From Monoplex corrugatus (taxonomy: Eukaryota; Mollusca; Gastropoda; Littorinimorpha; Ranellidae), in assembly GCA_030674185.1 (NCBI GenBank), contig CM060308.1:34346089-34410088 (forward strand): a stretch of 64,000 nt of DNA. The letters are read 5' to 3'. Under the pieces are notes generated by a model. It did not search any database and had not been told where the DNA came from. It worked only from the letters and a program-made list of their open reading frames with translations. Below are positions 24,294-37,800 of this stretch, one piece after another. A program made the translations under genes and the position numbers. Each line of letters starts with the position of its first letter. The stretch's first letter is position 1.

Positions 24294-27200
24294 GTGTGTG
24301 TGTGTGTGTGTGTGTGTGTTGTGTGTTGTTTCCATCCACTAGGATACATGTGAATCTGATTTTTTTTCTATATCCACAGGTGGTACCAGAGGCCGTGGGA
24401 CCAGAGGCAAGGGACAGGGTGCTACGCAGCGGAGAGGGAGAGGTGCTGTGTTGGACCAGCCCCTTGTGCCACCCAACAACACCCAGCCAGATATTCCAGA
24501 ATTCACAGGGGAGCCTGGCCTGAAGATTCAGCCTGATGGGGACAGGCCTCTGGATTACTACAAGCTGTTCCTGAACAATGAGATTGTAGACAAACTGGTC
24601 CTTGAAACGAATAGGTACGCGGATCAGGTGATTTCAGTTTCCCGTCCCCAGAAAAGGTTTGCGCGTCTAGCTGACTGGAAAGCAACAGACCGGGCTGAGA
24701 TGTTCAAGTTTTTTGGTCTTTTGTTGTTGACAGGCATTGTCAGCAAGCCAACAATAGAGACCTACTGGTCAACACTGCCAATTCTCTACACCCCAGTGTT
24801 TTCCCAGCTGATGTCAGGCAACCGCTTTCAGGCTTTGTTGCGATTTTGGCATTGCAACGACAACAGCCAGGAACCATCCCGCAATGCCCCAGACAGAGAC
24901 AGGCTGTACAAGATCAGGCCCCTTGTCACACACCTGCAGGAGAAATTTCGTTCAGTGTACATACCAGACAAGTTTGTTGCCATTGACGAGTCCCTGCTGC
25001 TCTGGAAAGGAAAACTCCTTTTCAAGCAGTACATCCCGTTGAAGCGGGCCAGATTTGGCATAAAATTGTTCAATGTGTGCGAGGACAGTGGGTACACATT
25101 TGAATTTCACATCTACACTGGAAAAGAAGATCCTGCTTTCCAGATACAACAGTACCTACCACCTGATGCTGCCCATCTCTCCACCACAGAGAAGATTGTA
25201 GTCTTCATGACTAGGAATCTCCTGAGCAAGGGCTACCGTTTATTTATGGACAACTGGTACACAGGATCAGCCTTGTACCAGTACATGAAAAACAAAAACA
25301 CCGTTTGCTGTGGTACCATGCGGGGCACCAGTTGAGATGAGGCAGCTTCAAGTCAGCCAGCAGGAGCCAGTGAAATCGCTGCGGTCTGGAGTCTGCTTTT
25401 CATGAAGTGGCAGTCCAGCAAAGTTGTGTACATGCTGACTACCATGCATGATGAAAGCATGCAAGAGGTGGTGAGAAAGTCGGGGCAAAAAGTCAACAAG
25501 CCCAGCTGTGTGGTGTCTTACAACGCCAAGATGGGGGCTGTGGACAGGGCTGACCAGATGTTGCAGCCTTACGACGCCAGCCGCAAGACCACCAGGTGGT
25601 ACAAGAAGGTGATGACCCACCTCCTCCAGGTCTCCCTCTTGAATGCCTACCTGGTGTTCAAGAAACACACAGACAGCAGGCTTGATTTCCTGACATTCCA
25701 GCTTCAGGTGATCAGTGACCTGCTGTATGGCGACAACCCACCACCTCAGGCAGCTCTTCCCCGCAGTGAAGACGTCGCTCGGCTGACGGAGAGGCACTTC
25801 CCCACTACCCTAGAGAAGGCTATTGGAAAGCGTTCCTCTGGCAGAAGGTGCAAGGTCTGCAGCAAGAGGGGAGTTAGAAAGGAAACTAGCTTTGTGTGTG
25901 CACAGTGTCCTTCTAACCCATCGCTCTGCATACAGCCTTGTTTCGAGGTGTACCACACCAAGAAAAACTATTAGTTGCTATGATACACTGTATATAGACC
26001 TATGTAGACTGTGTGTGTATGTATTTTTCATCTGTGTGTGTGTGTTGTGTGATGTGCTATTGTGAAATTTGTGAAAAAAGGGAAGGAAAAAACCCAGTGA
26101 CACGGAAAATTCTTTCGAGTCCCAAAGTGTGTGTAGATATGGACATGTATCTGGTGATTGTAAAAACTTCTTTTTGGACATAAGGTAAGGAAATACATTT
26201 TTCATTACAATTCTTTTGCTTTTTGACAATAATTCAGTTTTATTTTTCACTGTTTTTCACTTTTCTAAAAGAATATTTATATGATATCATGTCTAAAATA
26301 GTGTAAAAAAGAATATATCCTGTTTCATTGGACATAAACTTTCAGCTGTCCTGTTGAATGGATGTGTAATTGTGATCAGTGTATAGAGGATTCAATTACC
26401 TTTCAGAAAAGTATAGGTTTTATGGACTTTGACTGAGTAGTTTTTGTGTCAGAATTTTTTTTTAATTATTACCCTCCGTGATGTAAAATGGCCTGGCAAA
26501 TAGGGTTTTCGGAGCTAAAAAAGGGTATAGCAGCGAAAGGGTTAAAGGTTTTCAGACTGGACGCAGGGTTCATCTGCGACCTATTTTTGAACAGGGGGTA
26601 AGGTCAGTAAAACACTTGTAGATGTGTTTGTATTCAACACAGAACAAAAACGTTGTTCTTGGGTTGTGCAGAATTGAATAAAATAAAATAAAATTATGAC
26701 AATGCTCATTATATAAAACTTGACCTACAAGATAGTTTATTTGTCCCGAAGGAAATTACGTTGCCAATCACATTACAAATTAGACATAAAATTATACATT
26801 ATAAATTATAAAGGCATTAAAAACAAACAATTAATATTATCACATACATTATAATATCACATACTCTCGCATATCACAGCGCGCTGCTCTCACACAGACC
26901 AAGTGCCAATTATCACAATAAACATTAAAATAGTAAAAATAGAGTGCAGGTTAAGCATAAAGTGAGTTTTGCATGCATACTATTTGATGCAGATAATTTT
27001 TCATGCATACAGTTAGTACAAAGCTCCAGCCGACCAGGTAATCCATATAGCTCCAAAGTCAAAGAAAAAATATTCCTCAACATCCATTAAATGAGCACAG
27101 CACCAAAAAAAGTTCATTTTTCATATAATATGAAGTTACATAACACTGATCATTGTCAGGTCACTCACATAAAATAACACAAAACTACTATTATTACACC

Positions 27201-30200
27201 ACTGTCCATCATGGGCTTGCACTGGTGTTAGGCCTACTTTGAGCAGGCCTGCCTCTATCCTTGTCACTGTCCCCCCTACAACCCACATCACCACTGTCAC
27301 CAGGAGAATCAGCCGATCTGCCTTGTTCCTGCCCCAATGTGTCTGTAGATGATGTAAAAAACAGAACGGGAGAGGCGTGGTCTCTTTGCAGAACAAGTAG
27401 GCCCTTCACGATCTTCAGCACTTGCTTCTTCTGACTCAGCACTTGATGCAATCTCAACAAAGCTATCATCACTGTCACTGGCAGCTATTTCATCATCACT
27501 TCTGTCAAAATTTCTGAAAAAGTGCGACAGCCTGAGCAGCGGTGAGCCTAACAGGACGCTGACTGCCTGACGTCATGGCAACTCAACTTATGAAAGTGAA
27601 AACATGTCAACAAACGAGGTGCACACACAAAGAAAACATGGAATGGCAAAGCAAAATGGCTGAAAAGGAAAAAGAATTATCCGACTGTTATTATCTGCCA
27701 TCATGCAGTTGTATGTCATGGGGAAGAAACGCAAGTACAAAGTGACAAACCGTGCCAAGCTGCTGTGAGCGGCTCGCCGGCCATTTTGAAAGTCAGCCAA
27801 GCCGCTCACAGCGGCTCATCGGACAGGAAGTGTTAAAATCTCAAAATATGTAAATTAACATGTAAAAAGCAGAATTAATTTACCTATTATGGTTTAATTT
27901 TCTTGTTAGCATTTGAACTCCACTGTTGGACATATGGACTAAACTCAACATTCCTCAACAAAAACCCACTGTTGGGAGACATAAACTTAACAATCCTCAA
28001 CAATACTCCACTGTTGAGGGACATATGAACTAAACTCAACAATCCTCAACGAAACTCCATTGTTGAGGGACATATGCACTAAACTCAACATTCTTCAACA
28101 AAACTCCACTTCTGAGGGACATATCAACTAAACTCAACATTCTTAACATAGAATTAAACATATTCAATTTACTGTGAGACATGAACATGCAAACCCCTGC
28201 AACCAGAAGACTGATTTAGAGTACTTCAGATGCAGGTCCTCTGCCCCGTCTGTAGACAAGTAGACATCACGTGGCTTGGCACTGAGGAGTACCACCTGCA
28301 GTTACTCTTCTTGAAAATGCTGCCCCTAGCAGCTTTTTTTTTCTTCAATAAATGCTCAATTTATTACCAATCACCATAGTGCACTGGTTACACATGGGAC
28401 TACTGAGAGCTCACAGGTTCAAACTCCTGTAAGTCAAAAAAAATCATTGTGGGATTTTTCCACCCCAAACCCAACTCCTTTCCAGAGTGGTCCCCCCCCC
28501 CCACCACCCATTCTTTTGTCCCACCCAGTACTTAACATGCTATGGGCTCATATGGAAGACTGCACCGGGCATGTTGTGTCTCATCCATTTTACAGACATG
28601 TCACTGAAAGTGTTGCTCAGGCCTGGTTGATGCCAGAATATGTATTCTGATAGTAAGCGCAGAATACAGTCCTGTCACACACTCTCAATAGTTGACAGAA
28701 CTCTACAGCATCATGATCATCATCTTCATTACCATGAAATCATCAGTGACCACAGCTTCATAAAAATTGACCCAGATTCCAAGGCCTTTATGTCCTATTT
28801 CATGGTGACCTCAATTTTGGTTTCCCCTACGGCATTCATGTTGAAGCTGATTTCAAGCCAGGGTCTTTGGAGCCAGAATGGTTTGTGGGGGGCAGTTGTT
28901 GGAGGGTCATAGCGGTGGTATCCTTACCATGGGGTCCCTTACTCAGTCTCGGTCAACCACTGAGCAATTACTGCCTGTAACAGGGGTTATTAGGGGGCTC
29001 AGTAAATAGCATCCTTAGTGAGCTTGATCAGAACAGGCACTGCTGAACTCCACCAAAAGACCCAGCGGCAGTGCAGGGTCTTCTCTGAGGCGGGTGGTGG
29101 GGGTGGGCCCATGACAGTTTGACATCTCTGGTTCCCATGGGCTTCCTAGCACTGAGACTTTTATCCGAATGAACTTGGTGATGATAGTATGTTGCGGAAC
29201 TGGAATAAGGGACATGGAATCAACACCACTGAGACAGCACAGAAGTTATGACAGCAAGGTAAAAAACAAAAAAAAACATGAAATCAAAAACAAGCATTAA
29301 CATTTCTTTAGTCTTGAAAACTTCACTTGCCCTTGTGTAAAGAAAGGTTATCAATCCTGCCATCAAATAAAGACAGAATTCTTACCTTAACATTGCTTGC
29401 TTGATGCCACCACTTTCATGCCAGCACCAAAATGGCAGAACCAAACACATGAAAGGTGAGAATTCTATGTCATTTATTTACCTTGCAAGTTTTTCTTCCA
29501 TCTTCTCTCTTTTCCGTTCTTCAGCTATCTTCCGCAGTTCAGCTTCCTCCATCCTGTACCATAACACATTATTGGCAAGGATATAAATCACTGCATTTTT
29601 TTTTTAATATTGACAGAGGATTAAGAGCATGAGAAAGAAAAAAGTTGCTCTCTCTTTTCAGCACATGAGGGAAAGAGGGAGAGTGAGAGAGATGGACAAG
29701 AAAGACAGGGTAATGGTACAAGGGGATGTGAACAGGGTGTGTGTATGTGTAAACGTACATGCTTGTGTACATGTGGATAAGCAATGTCTGAGGGTGTACA
29801 TGTGCAGTCATGTGTGTATGTGTGCATAATGAAGTAAATGGAATGTTTGACAGCAGTTTACTTTCTGGTATGGTGTGCGTGTGTGAGTGTGTGCGAGTGT
29901 GTGAGCATGTGTCAGTGAGTGTGTGTGTGTGTGTATGTGTGCGCGTGTGTGGGTATTTTAAAATGTCCTATTCAAGGGGTGTAACCCTTGTAAACCCGAG
30001 TTCAGTGTTTTTGGCAACTCAAGCTAGCTTAGCCAATCTGAAAACCTTTGTTGGCATGAGAAAGTGGTCAGATAGGAAACTCTGTTGTCAAGTCAAAATG
30101 CAGATAGAAAACAGAAGTTAAAAAAAAAATTTATTACAGAAATAGGATATATAAAATTTCATTTTCATATTTCCAGTTTCAGATTATAAATTTTTTTTCA

Positions 30201-31373
30201 ATACAAAGCAAGATTAAAGATAAACAAAATGTTCTGAATGAACCAATTTAAAATTCTGATTAATGTTGACATAGGTGACATGCTGTTCAGGTATCTCACT
30301 GTCTGGATTGCAGCATAAGTCTCAATGTGCATCCATGGCAGCCAGAGTTTAAAATCATTCCAATGGTGCTTAAGTACAGCTCCGCTGCTAGAATGTTGAA
30401 TGCAACAGGCAACTTCCTGGCTATCTCTGTGAGCAAAAGTGTCTTATCAATTGTGTCCAAAATGCTTCAACGGGTGTATCAGGTGTTGCTATATGGATCT
30501 TGGGTGAGGTAGTGTTGTCCACTTCTGCCAAAAAGTTTTCCACATTACCTATGTCAAAAAAAGTGGTCTCCTTCCACAAAGCTTTAAAGTGGTGCTGTGC
30601 TGTGAAGTTTTCCTTACAGAAGGATCCCATGCAGCACATCCACTGAAGACTGGATTATTAACGGCATCTTCTTTTGCAGGCCCAAGGCACAAAGAATGTA
30701 TGCTGTGGATCGAATTCCTCCTGTTGCTCAAGCTTTCCCTGGCACTCAGCAGGTCAGCAGTTTTCGTTTAACCTACATGTGACCTGTCAGATTACAACAT
30801 TAAAATCTGGTTTTCATGTGGCCCTGAACAAGGTAACAACTGGCTGATCTGTGACCAGAATAGGGGCCAGGAATGTCTGCTGATATTCTGCAAGTGTACA
30901 TACACACACACAAATGCGGTTTAGGCTCTAGCACGTGTGCACATACATTAATTTGGATGATCAGAAAAATCTCCACACTTTACCCACCAGGTGGCAGAGC
31001 ACATCAGATTTTTCCAATAAAATAACAATCTTAGACTTCAAAGCATTTTCAATCTTAAAAGCAATGTCAATATTTTTCTCTATCTGATAGAAGGAAAAGA
31101 CATCTAAGACACCCCAAAATGCCTGATCTGCAAAGGTATCAAGTTTGCAAACTAAGTACCCACAAGTAAAGTATCAAAGACTAAAGTTTCAAAACCTCTC
31201 ACTTTTGCTTCACGCCTGTGAGATCTTTGCCAAAAGAGCGACGCATTTTCTCCCGTTGTATCTGCTCCTTCCTCTCCTGCTCTTCTTTCTCCAATCGCTT
31301 CTGCTTTATCCTCTCCATCAACCTGACACATACATACTAACTCTTAACTTCAGCCACACACACACATGTACGC

Positions 31374-31407
<34 letters not shown>

Positions 31408-31446
31408 GTATATAGCCTCACTCTCTCTGTCTCTCTCTCACACACA

Positions 31447-31490
<44 letters not shown>

Positions 31491-31515
31491 CATGCACACG
31501 CGCACGCTCACACGC

Positions 31516-31556
<41 letters not shown>

Positions 31557-31807
31557 AGGGCTCCCACTGAGGAAAAGCAAAAATCCCTGAAAATCACGGG
31601 GGTCTGGGGGGGGTGGGGGGGGGGGACTTGCCCACCTGGAAAATTCTGAAAATTTATGTTTAAAATGGCGCAGTCTGACGCATATCTGAGCTTAATTTAT
31701 AGTTTTTTATAGTTTTTTTTTTTCGCGGAAAAAATTCTTTCACGGATTATCACTCTCGGTTTTTGCGGAAATCAGCGAATTCGCAGAAAAGTGGGAGCCC
31801 TACACGC

Positions 31808-31841
<34 letters not shown>

Positions 31842-34800
31842 GTGGTCACTATGAAAAAAACTCCACAGTGTCCCTGCTTCACACTAACAGGAACCTTACA
31901 AATTAAAATCATAATTCACCTGACATGACGAACAGTCAAGCCAACTAAAGAGGGTAATTCTTTGGGCAACAATAAGATGACTCTTCCAATTATAGATGGG
32001 ATTTGTGTTAGTAGACAAACTGACATTATTGCTGTCTTTTTCTGCACAATATATTTTTCCCTTTATAAACCACTAATGTATAGATTATCTTTTGGTTTTC
32101 TGTACTAACAATAATGATAGAAGCTATTATCCATTATCATTATTAACATTTCAAGTCTAGTCAAATTTTCAGAGCCATATCAGGGCTATAACCATGACAA
32201 ACAAAACATGCATATATCTAAACATATCCACCAAAATCAAAATAAACATATCTAAACATACTGATAACTCTGTTGGAAAAATCTGGAAAAGAAGTCATAT
32301 ATCATCGCATTTGTGCAAATACACTAGGGATCTGCCCCTGCATTGGCAATTTATCACTAGGAGGATGAAAAGATGAAAAAAAAAACCCAGAATGCAAATG
32401 TATAAACACAATTAAGAAGACAAAAACATACATTTCCTTTGAGCTAAAAATGCAAATACATGATATTTATAAATCCTAATAGACAGATAGTATATTAGGT
32501 TCATGGAAGACAGGTGAATGGACCAGCAAAACAGAAAACGAGAAAAGAAAAGATGACAGACAGCATAGAAGCAGAAATAAAGTGAGTGACAGAAGAGGAA
32601 ATTTCTTGCACAGAAATTTCAGAGGGTGGGGATATTTTTTATACTGAAAGAGCCCCCATCATCCCCATGGGAGAACTGTTATTGTTATGGGAGAATACAT
32701 CAAAAAAATGATTTCATTTCCCCAATAGCATTATTCCATGATCCTAAAGAGACACAAGCTCCAGGCTATCATCTTGATTACATGTCAAAGTACAAAATTA
32801 GTTTCAGACTTTTCCTTCTGTTGCACTTTCTCTTCCTCCGTGAGAGGTTTGATCTCCTCCACACTTTCAGAAAAACTGGCATGTTGAGTACGTGCTGCAT
32901 GGGCCTGGGCGTCCAGCTCACTCTTCAGCAGCTTACCACACCTGTCAGTCACAACAATTCAAACAAACATTACCAACTGTAACAGAAGATGATAAGAATT
33001 CATACATATAGGAAAACAACAGTCCAATGTTAAAGGAAATACCATTACCCACTACCACTTGCAAAACCTCTCTGGGCCCGTGCCACAAGTGCCTTTGTTT
33101 TTTCTGAAGGCCCATACAGACCTGCAAAATGACATAGCACGTTTGTTTATCCCAACATGTTACCCACAATCCTTTGCTATGACCCTGACACTGAAATTTT
33201 TTTTCTGCCCTGTAGGTGGGAGAAAATCATAAGTTTCTATGTTCATTTTTTTGGGGGGGGGGAGGGAACACAAGAAAGTTTCAAAGACCAATCTTACGCA
33301 TCATAAAGATGAGTACAGATGATGGACTGGCAATACAGTAGTCATTATTTAAAGATAGCGACATTGAGGGCAAATTTGATGGCTTTACCCTTGAAGACAT
33401 TGTGAAAGGCGAGGAATCTGATGTTGACTTGGACCTGGTTGCAGCTAGAGACTGTCTGGATATCTACCTTTTAGACAATCTTTCTGTCTGTTCATTAAAT
33501 TTTGATAAGGGTGATGCTGATAAGGATTTACTTAGTTCTGCTGGTCCAAGCAGGAGAAAAATGAAAAGAAGAGCAACATATCCGATATAGTTGAAGCCAT
33601 ATATTAAAGACTGCAGCAGAGGCAGACCAATCACCATCAACTAATTCCAGTCCTATTGTACAAGTTTGCATGGATGCGAGTCACGCCCGGGTAATTGTCT
33701 GTTTTTTTAAACATTAATCAACATTGTTGTTATTGCTGTTGTTATTGTAGTTTAAAGCTCAGCCAACTGCGTAGAGCCATATCAGGGCTATGATCGCTTC
33801 AAAACATACAAAATTTCAACAGGAAAAAAAAAGAAAAGAAAATTAAGTACACAAATCAATATACCCCCGCACATAATCTCAGGACATGCCCACAGAGTTG
33901 ACCACTCCGTCCAATTTATCGCACAGGGGATTTAAAAAACACACCTGAATATAAATTTAAGCATACATAAGGACACCTAAGCATATATAAAAACGGGCCT
34001 AAATTACTGAAAATTGCTTCTGCATAATCATCTCACCTTCCTCGAGCCAAATATGCACTTAACACATGTACCCAATTATCAATCCCAAGAGAAAGCATAC
34101 AAGACGTTGACCCATCAAACACACACAGGCAAACGGACCAGCAAGGCAGAAAATGACAGGAAGAAATGATGGGATCTCAAGAAAATCGTTGAATTTTTGT
34201 TCACAATTTAAAAAATGAAACTACACACTTTTTGTAGTGACTAATAATAGACCAATGTACACAACTCACTCATCTTAAAACTGCACACTTTTTTGTAGTG
34301 ACTAATAATAGACCAATGTACACAACTCACTCATCACATTTGAGTGACTTGGCCTGTGGTGGGGGTTCTGTGACATCTCCACTGGCGGCTGTTGACTTTT
34401 CACCCGTGTCTTCTGCTGGTTGGCCTAGACACAACTTCAAGGGTCATTATCTCTTCATTCATGATCATACTGCTCATAAAACACAAGATCATAAACAGCT
34501 TTACAGAATGTGTGTGTGTATGTGTGTGTGTGTGTGTGTGTGTGCATGCGTGTGTGTGTGTGTGCATGCATGTGTGTGTGTGCATGCGTGTGTGTGCATG
34601 TGTGCACAAATGCATGCGTGTATGTGTGTGTTAGTGGATTCAAAACTCAATTACATCAGAACCTACATAAAACAATAGACACAAAATAGTTGCAACTTGC
34701 ATCGTGAGGCGATCATGAGAGATAGTGGGAATGAGTGTACAAAAGGAATAAACGTCTTTGTCCTTTCCAAATTCTCATAATCATAAACATAGTTTGAGAT

Positions 34801-37800
34801 GTGAATTTGTAAAATCATCATCAGTAAGAATAACACCTGGGCATAGTAAATGATTTTAAAGTCAAAAAATGAGGAATTTTATCATTTTATGACTGTTTCT
34901 TGGCACAGATTTAATACAACTCTCTAAGAAACAAACTTCATCTTAAATCACCCAACATACTCTATATTTTCTTTAAAATAAAAATGTTCTTTTTCTAATT
35001 TTGTGTGAATGACTTTTTTCTATTTATAGGTCATGTGCACTAACTAAACTCAATTAATGTGTATGTTTATGTGTATGTGCAGAAATACAAGACTAACAGA
35101 ATGCATACATACAACATACAAACAAAAGCCGCAAATTTTCATTATGGAAATTATATGGTTTCATGCTAATTAGATATATCAGATTTAGTCAGACTATAGA
35201 CACTGCACTGTGGTGTGCTGAGCTGTGCTATGCTGTGAGTTTAGACTTAACCCTCTGACTCCCCCATCCTATCCATCAATTGCAAAATCTTAACCCTCTG
35301 ACTCCCTCACCCTGTCCAACAGCTTTTTGCAGGATGCTGGTGGATAGGGTGCATGAGTCAAAGGGTTAAGAGCTTGTTAAAGAGGAACTCATAACCCTTG
35401 GACAATGCCATACATGCACTCCACCCAAATCTTCCAGTAACTACCCAGTCGGACTCCCTAAGACTACACAAAAACTCTATGCACTGGTACAGTCTTGAAA
35501 TGGGAGGATATGAGAAAGGAACCTCTTCACACAAAGGCAAACTAAAACTGATATCCCTAGAATGACTGGAGTATTACAATGGGCAGCAAACAGGCCAGTA
35601 TTTCTGTCGTGGCCTAAGACTGAGCTCAGGACATAAGATGTAGTATCTACAGTCATTAATTATGTCATGTTGTGTTGTGCCTTGCTGTGCAGTACTGAGT
35701 GGTGCTGATAGGCTGCACTGTCACAGTGCTGAATAGTGTAATGTTGTGCAGTTTCACTGTGTTGCCCTGTACTTGTTATGACATGGGTACAGGTGGATTG
35801 GCTATATTTAACATGCAATGTGCTGCTCAACATGGCTCTTACTCTTTACAGGTAAACTTCAACCGCACATCAATTGTTTTCTAACTAAATGGATCAACAA
35901 ATTTTCTTACCCAACACATTGCCTTCAGGGTTTTTTATATCCAGGGGCACATCAATGTCCGGGTCATCCTCATGAGCCATTATCCTTCAACAATCGACGA
36001 AACATTCATTCCTTTTAAACAACCAGAAATTTACAAGTTATTCTATGTTACTCAAATTTCTCAATACATGCACATAAACAATGTTTACTGCATTAATAGA
36101 TAAAATGCCTGGTTACTGTCATGATCAGGACTGTCAATTTTACCATTTTTATCCCAATACCATACAACAAATTAAAACAAACAAACAAATACTAAACATT
36201 CAAGTTTAACAACACAAAAAGACTAAGGTTTTTCACATTCATTCCTATGATTATTCAGGGAATTTTATTTCAAATCCCCTTTTAATAAACATACTTACCA
36301 TATCTTAATTAAGAACTAGCACATAAGCTCAGCTAATGCGAAACACCATACTAACTGTAAAATATTCGACCGGATGATCAAGAAATCAGTGAAAAGACGT
36401 CCACCACCAGATGTCACTGTCAAACTCACCCACAGATCCCATGGCTCCAATTCGATTGATGTTTTTCCTCTTTTGGCAAAGAAGGTTAGAAGAGGAGCTT
36501 CTGTTGTGAACCACCAGGTAGAGGACAGCGGGATAGGTGGGCAGGTGTTAGTTGTAAGATAAGGTATGTAAGGTACACAAGAAGATCATTCATAAGGAAG
36601 ATTAAGAAAAGACAGCCAACATTTATTAGCTATTTTATGAGGAAAGGGGAATCGGAGCACCTGGTCACAATGGGAAAGCTGGAGGGAAAGACAGCACCAG
36701 ATAGACCCAGGGAGAAGATATTGGATGGACTTGCAGAGTGGCTGAAGACAAAGAGGGTGGAAGAGGTGCTTGAAGCAACAAGAGACAGAAACAGATGGAA
36801 GGCCATGATCACCAATGCCATGTGGCAAAGCACCTGATGATGGTGACAATGATACAGTCAATCTAATGTTGAGGAAGTCCCAGACATTACAGTTTCTTGC
36901 ACTCAATGTGGCGTATCACTCAATCGATTGCGCACACTCTTTGAAGTGTCACAGAAATGATCTCTGATAACAGTGTAAACAAACGACAAAATGATTGATT
37001 TTCAGAACTGTTATCAATTGCTGCAGGGGAAATGCATCCAGGCACAAAGATCATTACTTCACTTTCATGTTACATTAATTTTGTGGCTATATTTGAGGTA
37101 TAAAGTATGTAAATTTAGCTCCGAAGTTCAGTAGTAGTGCACGCGGCCCGTTCGACGCCATTTTGTAGCTGTGACCATGTATCCTACCCTTTCTGTTCCT
37201 ATCCACTTTGCAAAACTGTCTCATATTTTCACCCTGGTCCACCTGGTGCTTTTCTCTCAAGCTTTTCTGTTGTAACTAAAAGCTTAAATTTCTCTTGCCT
37301 CATAAGACGTCCTATAGTGTAAATGTTGCTCGTCTTTTCCTAATCTTCTTCATCAGCATGCCCCACAAATTCAAGATTCACCACAGATTTATTTTTCATA
37401 ATGACACATATATAATGCTCAATGACAAAAAATGTTCTACTCACCAGTCCATTGCAATCTGCACACCTTTGTATCCAGTTTTTGCCAGAGCTTTTTCACT
37501 ACAACAAAACAACAAAGAACATTGTGAAATCAAGTTTTGTATACTTTTATGTTTGAACTATTCATATGTACTCATATTTGATCAAAATAAACACAATATA
37601 TATTTCATAGTGTAAAGTTGGTGAAATTCACATGCCTGGTTGCCCAAGATGGGCAAGTCAAAATCAGAAGCTGGTACTAGTACTATAGTCCGTTGGGCAA
37701 GTGACAGTTTTGCCACTAATATTCATATGTATTTTTCAATCTGTCTCAGTGTCTGATGTCTCAAGTGATTTCATCTGCTATGATCAAGTCACCACCATTG

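Larger units (their letters stand above)
23167..26545 (+). mobile_element. piggyBac-like DNA transposon, near full length (3.4 kb)
   Basis: Bounded by TTAA at 23167-23170 and 26542-26545. The right end reads inward CCCTTTCGCTGCTATACCC; the left CCACTAGACCGCC, so the ends agree only weakly. Just inside both ends are inverted subterminal motifs: CATCACGG and CCCGTCACGGG on the left, CCGTGATG on the right. Between them lies a piggyBac-type transposase (23434-25974) with an intron. The element sits in UBXN1 intron 7, antisense to that gene. Confidence 0.8.

Noticed and set aside
23434..25974. piggyBac-like gene as a domesticated host gene
   Set aside because: It has a stop and frame shifts, retains TTAA-bounded transposon ends and subterminal repeats, and lies in an intron of another gene.
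15138..26545. TTAACCCTTTCGCTGC at 15.1 kb and its complement at 26.5 kb as two ends of one 11-kb transposon
   Set aside because: The interval contains three conserved UBXN1 exons and better partner ends exist for each (16705 and 23167).
33060..33126. Possible extra UBXN1 exon between exons 4 and 5
   Set aside because: A minus-strand frame is open here, but exons 4 and 5 already join in frame across the C2H2-like finger, and inserting it would disrupt C90-C93.
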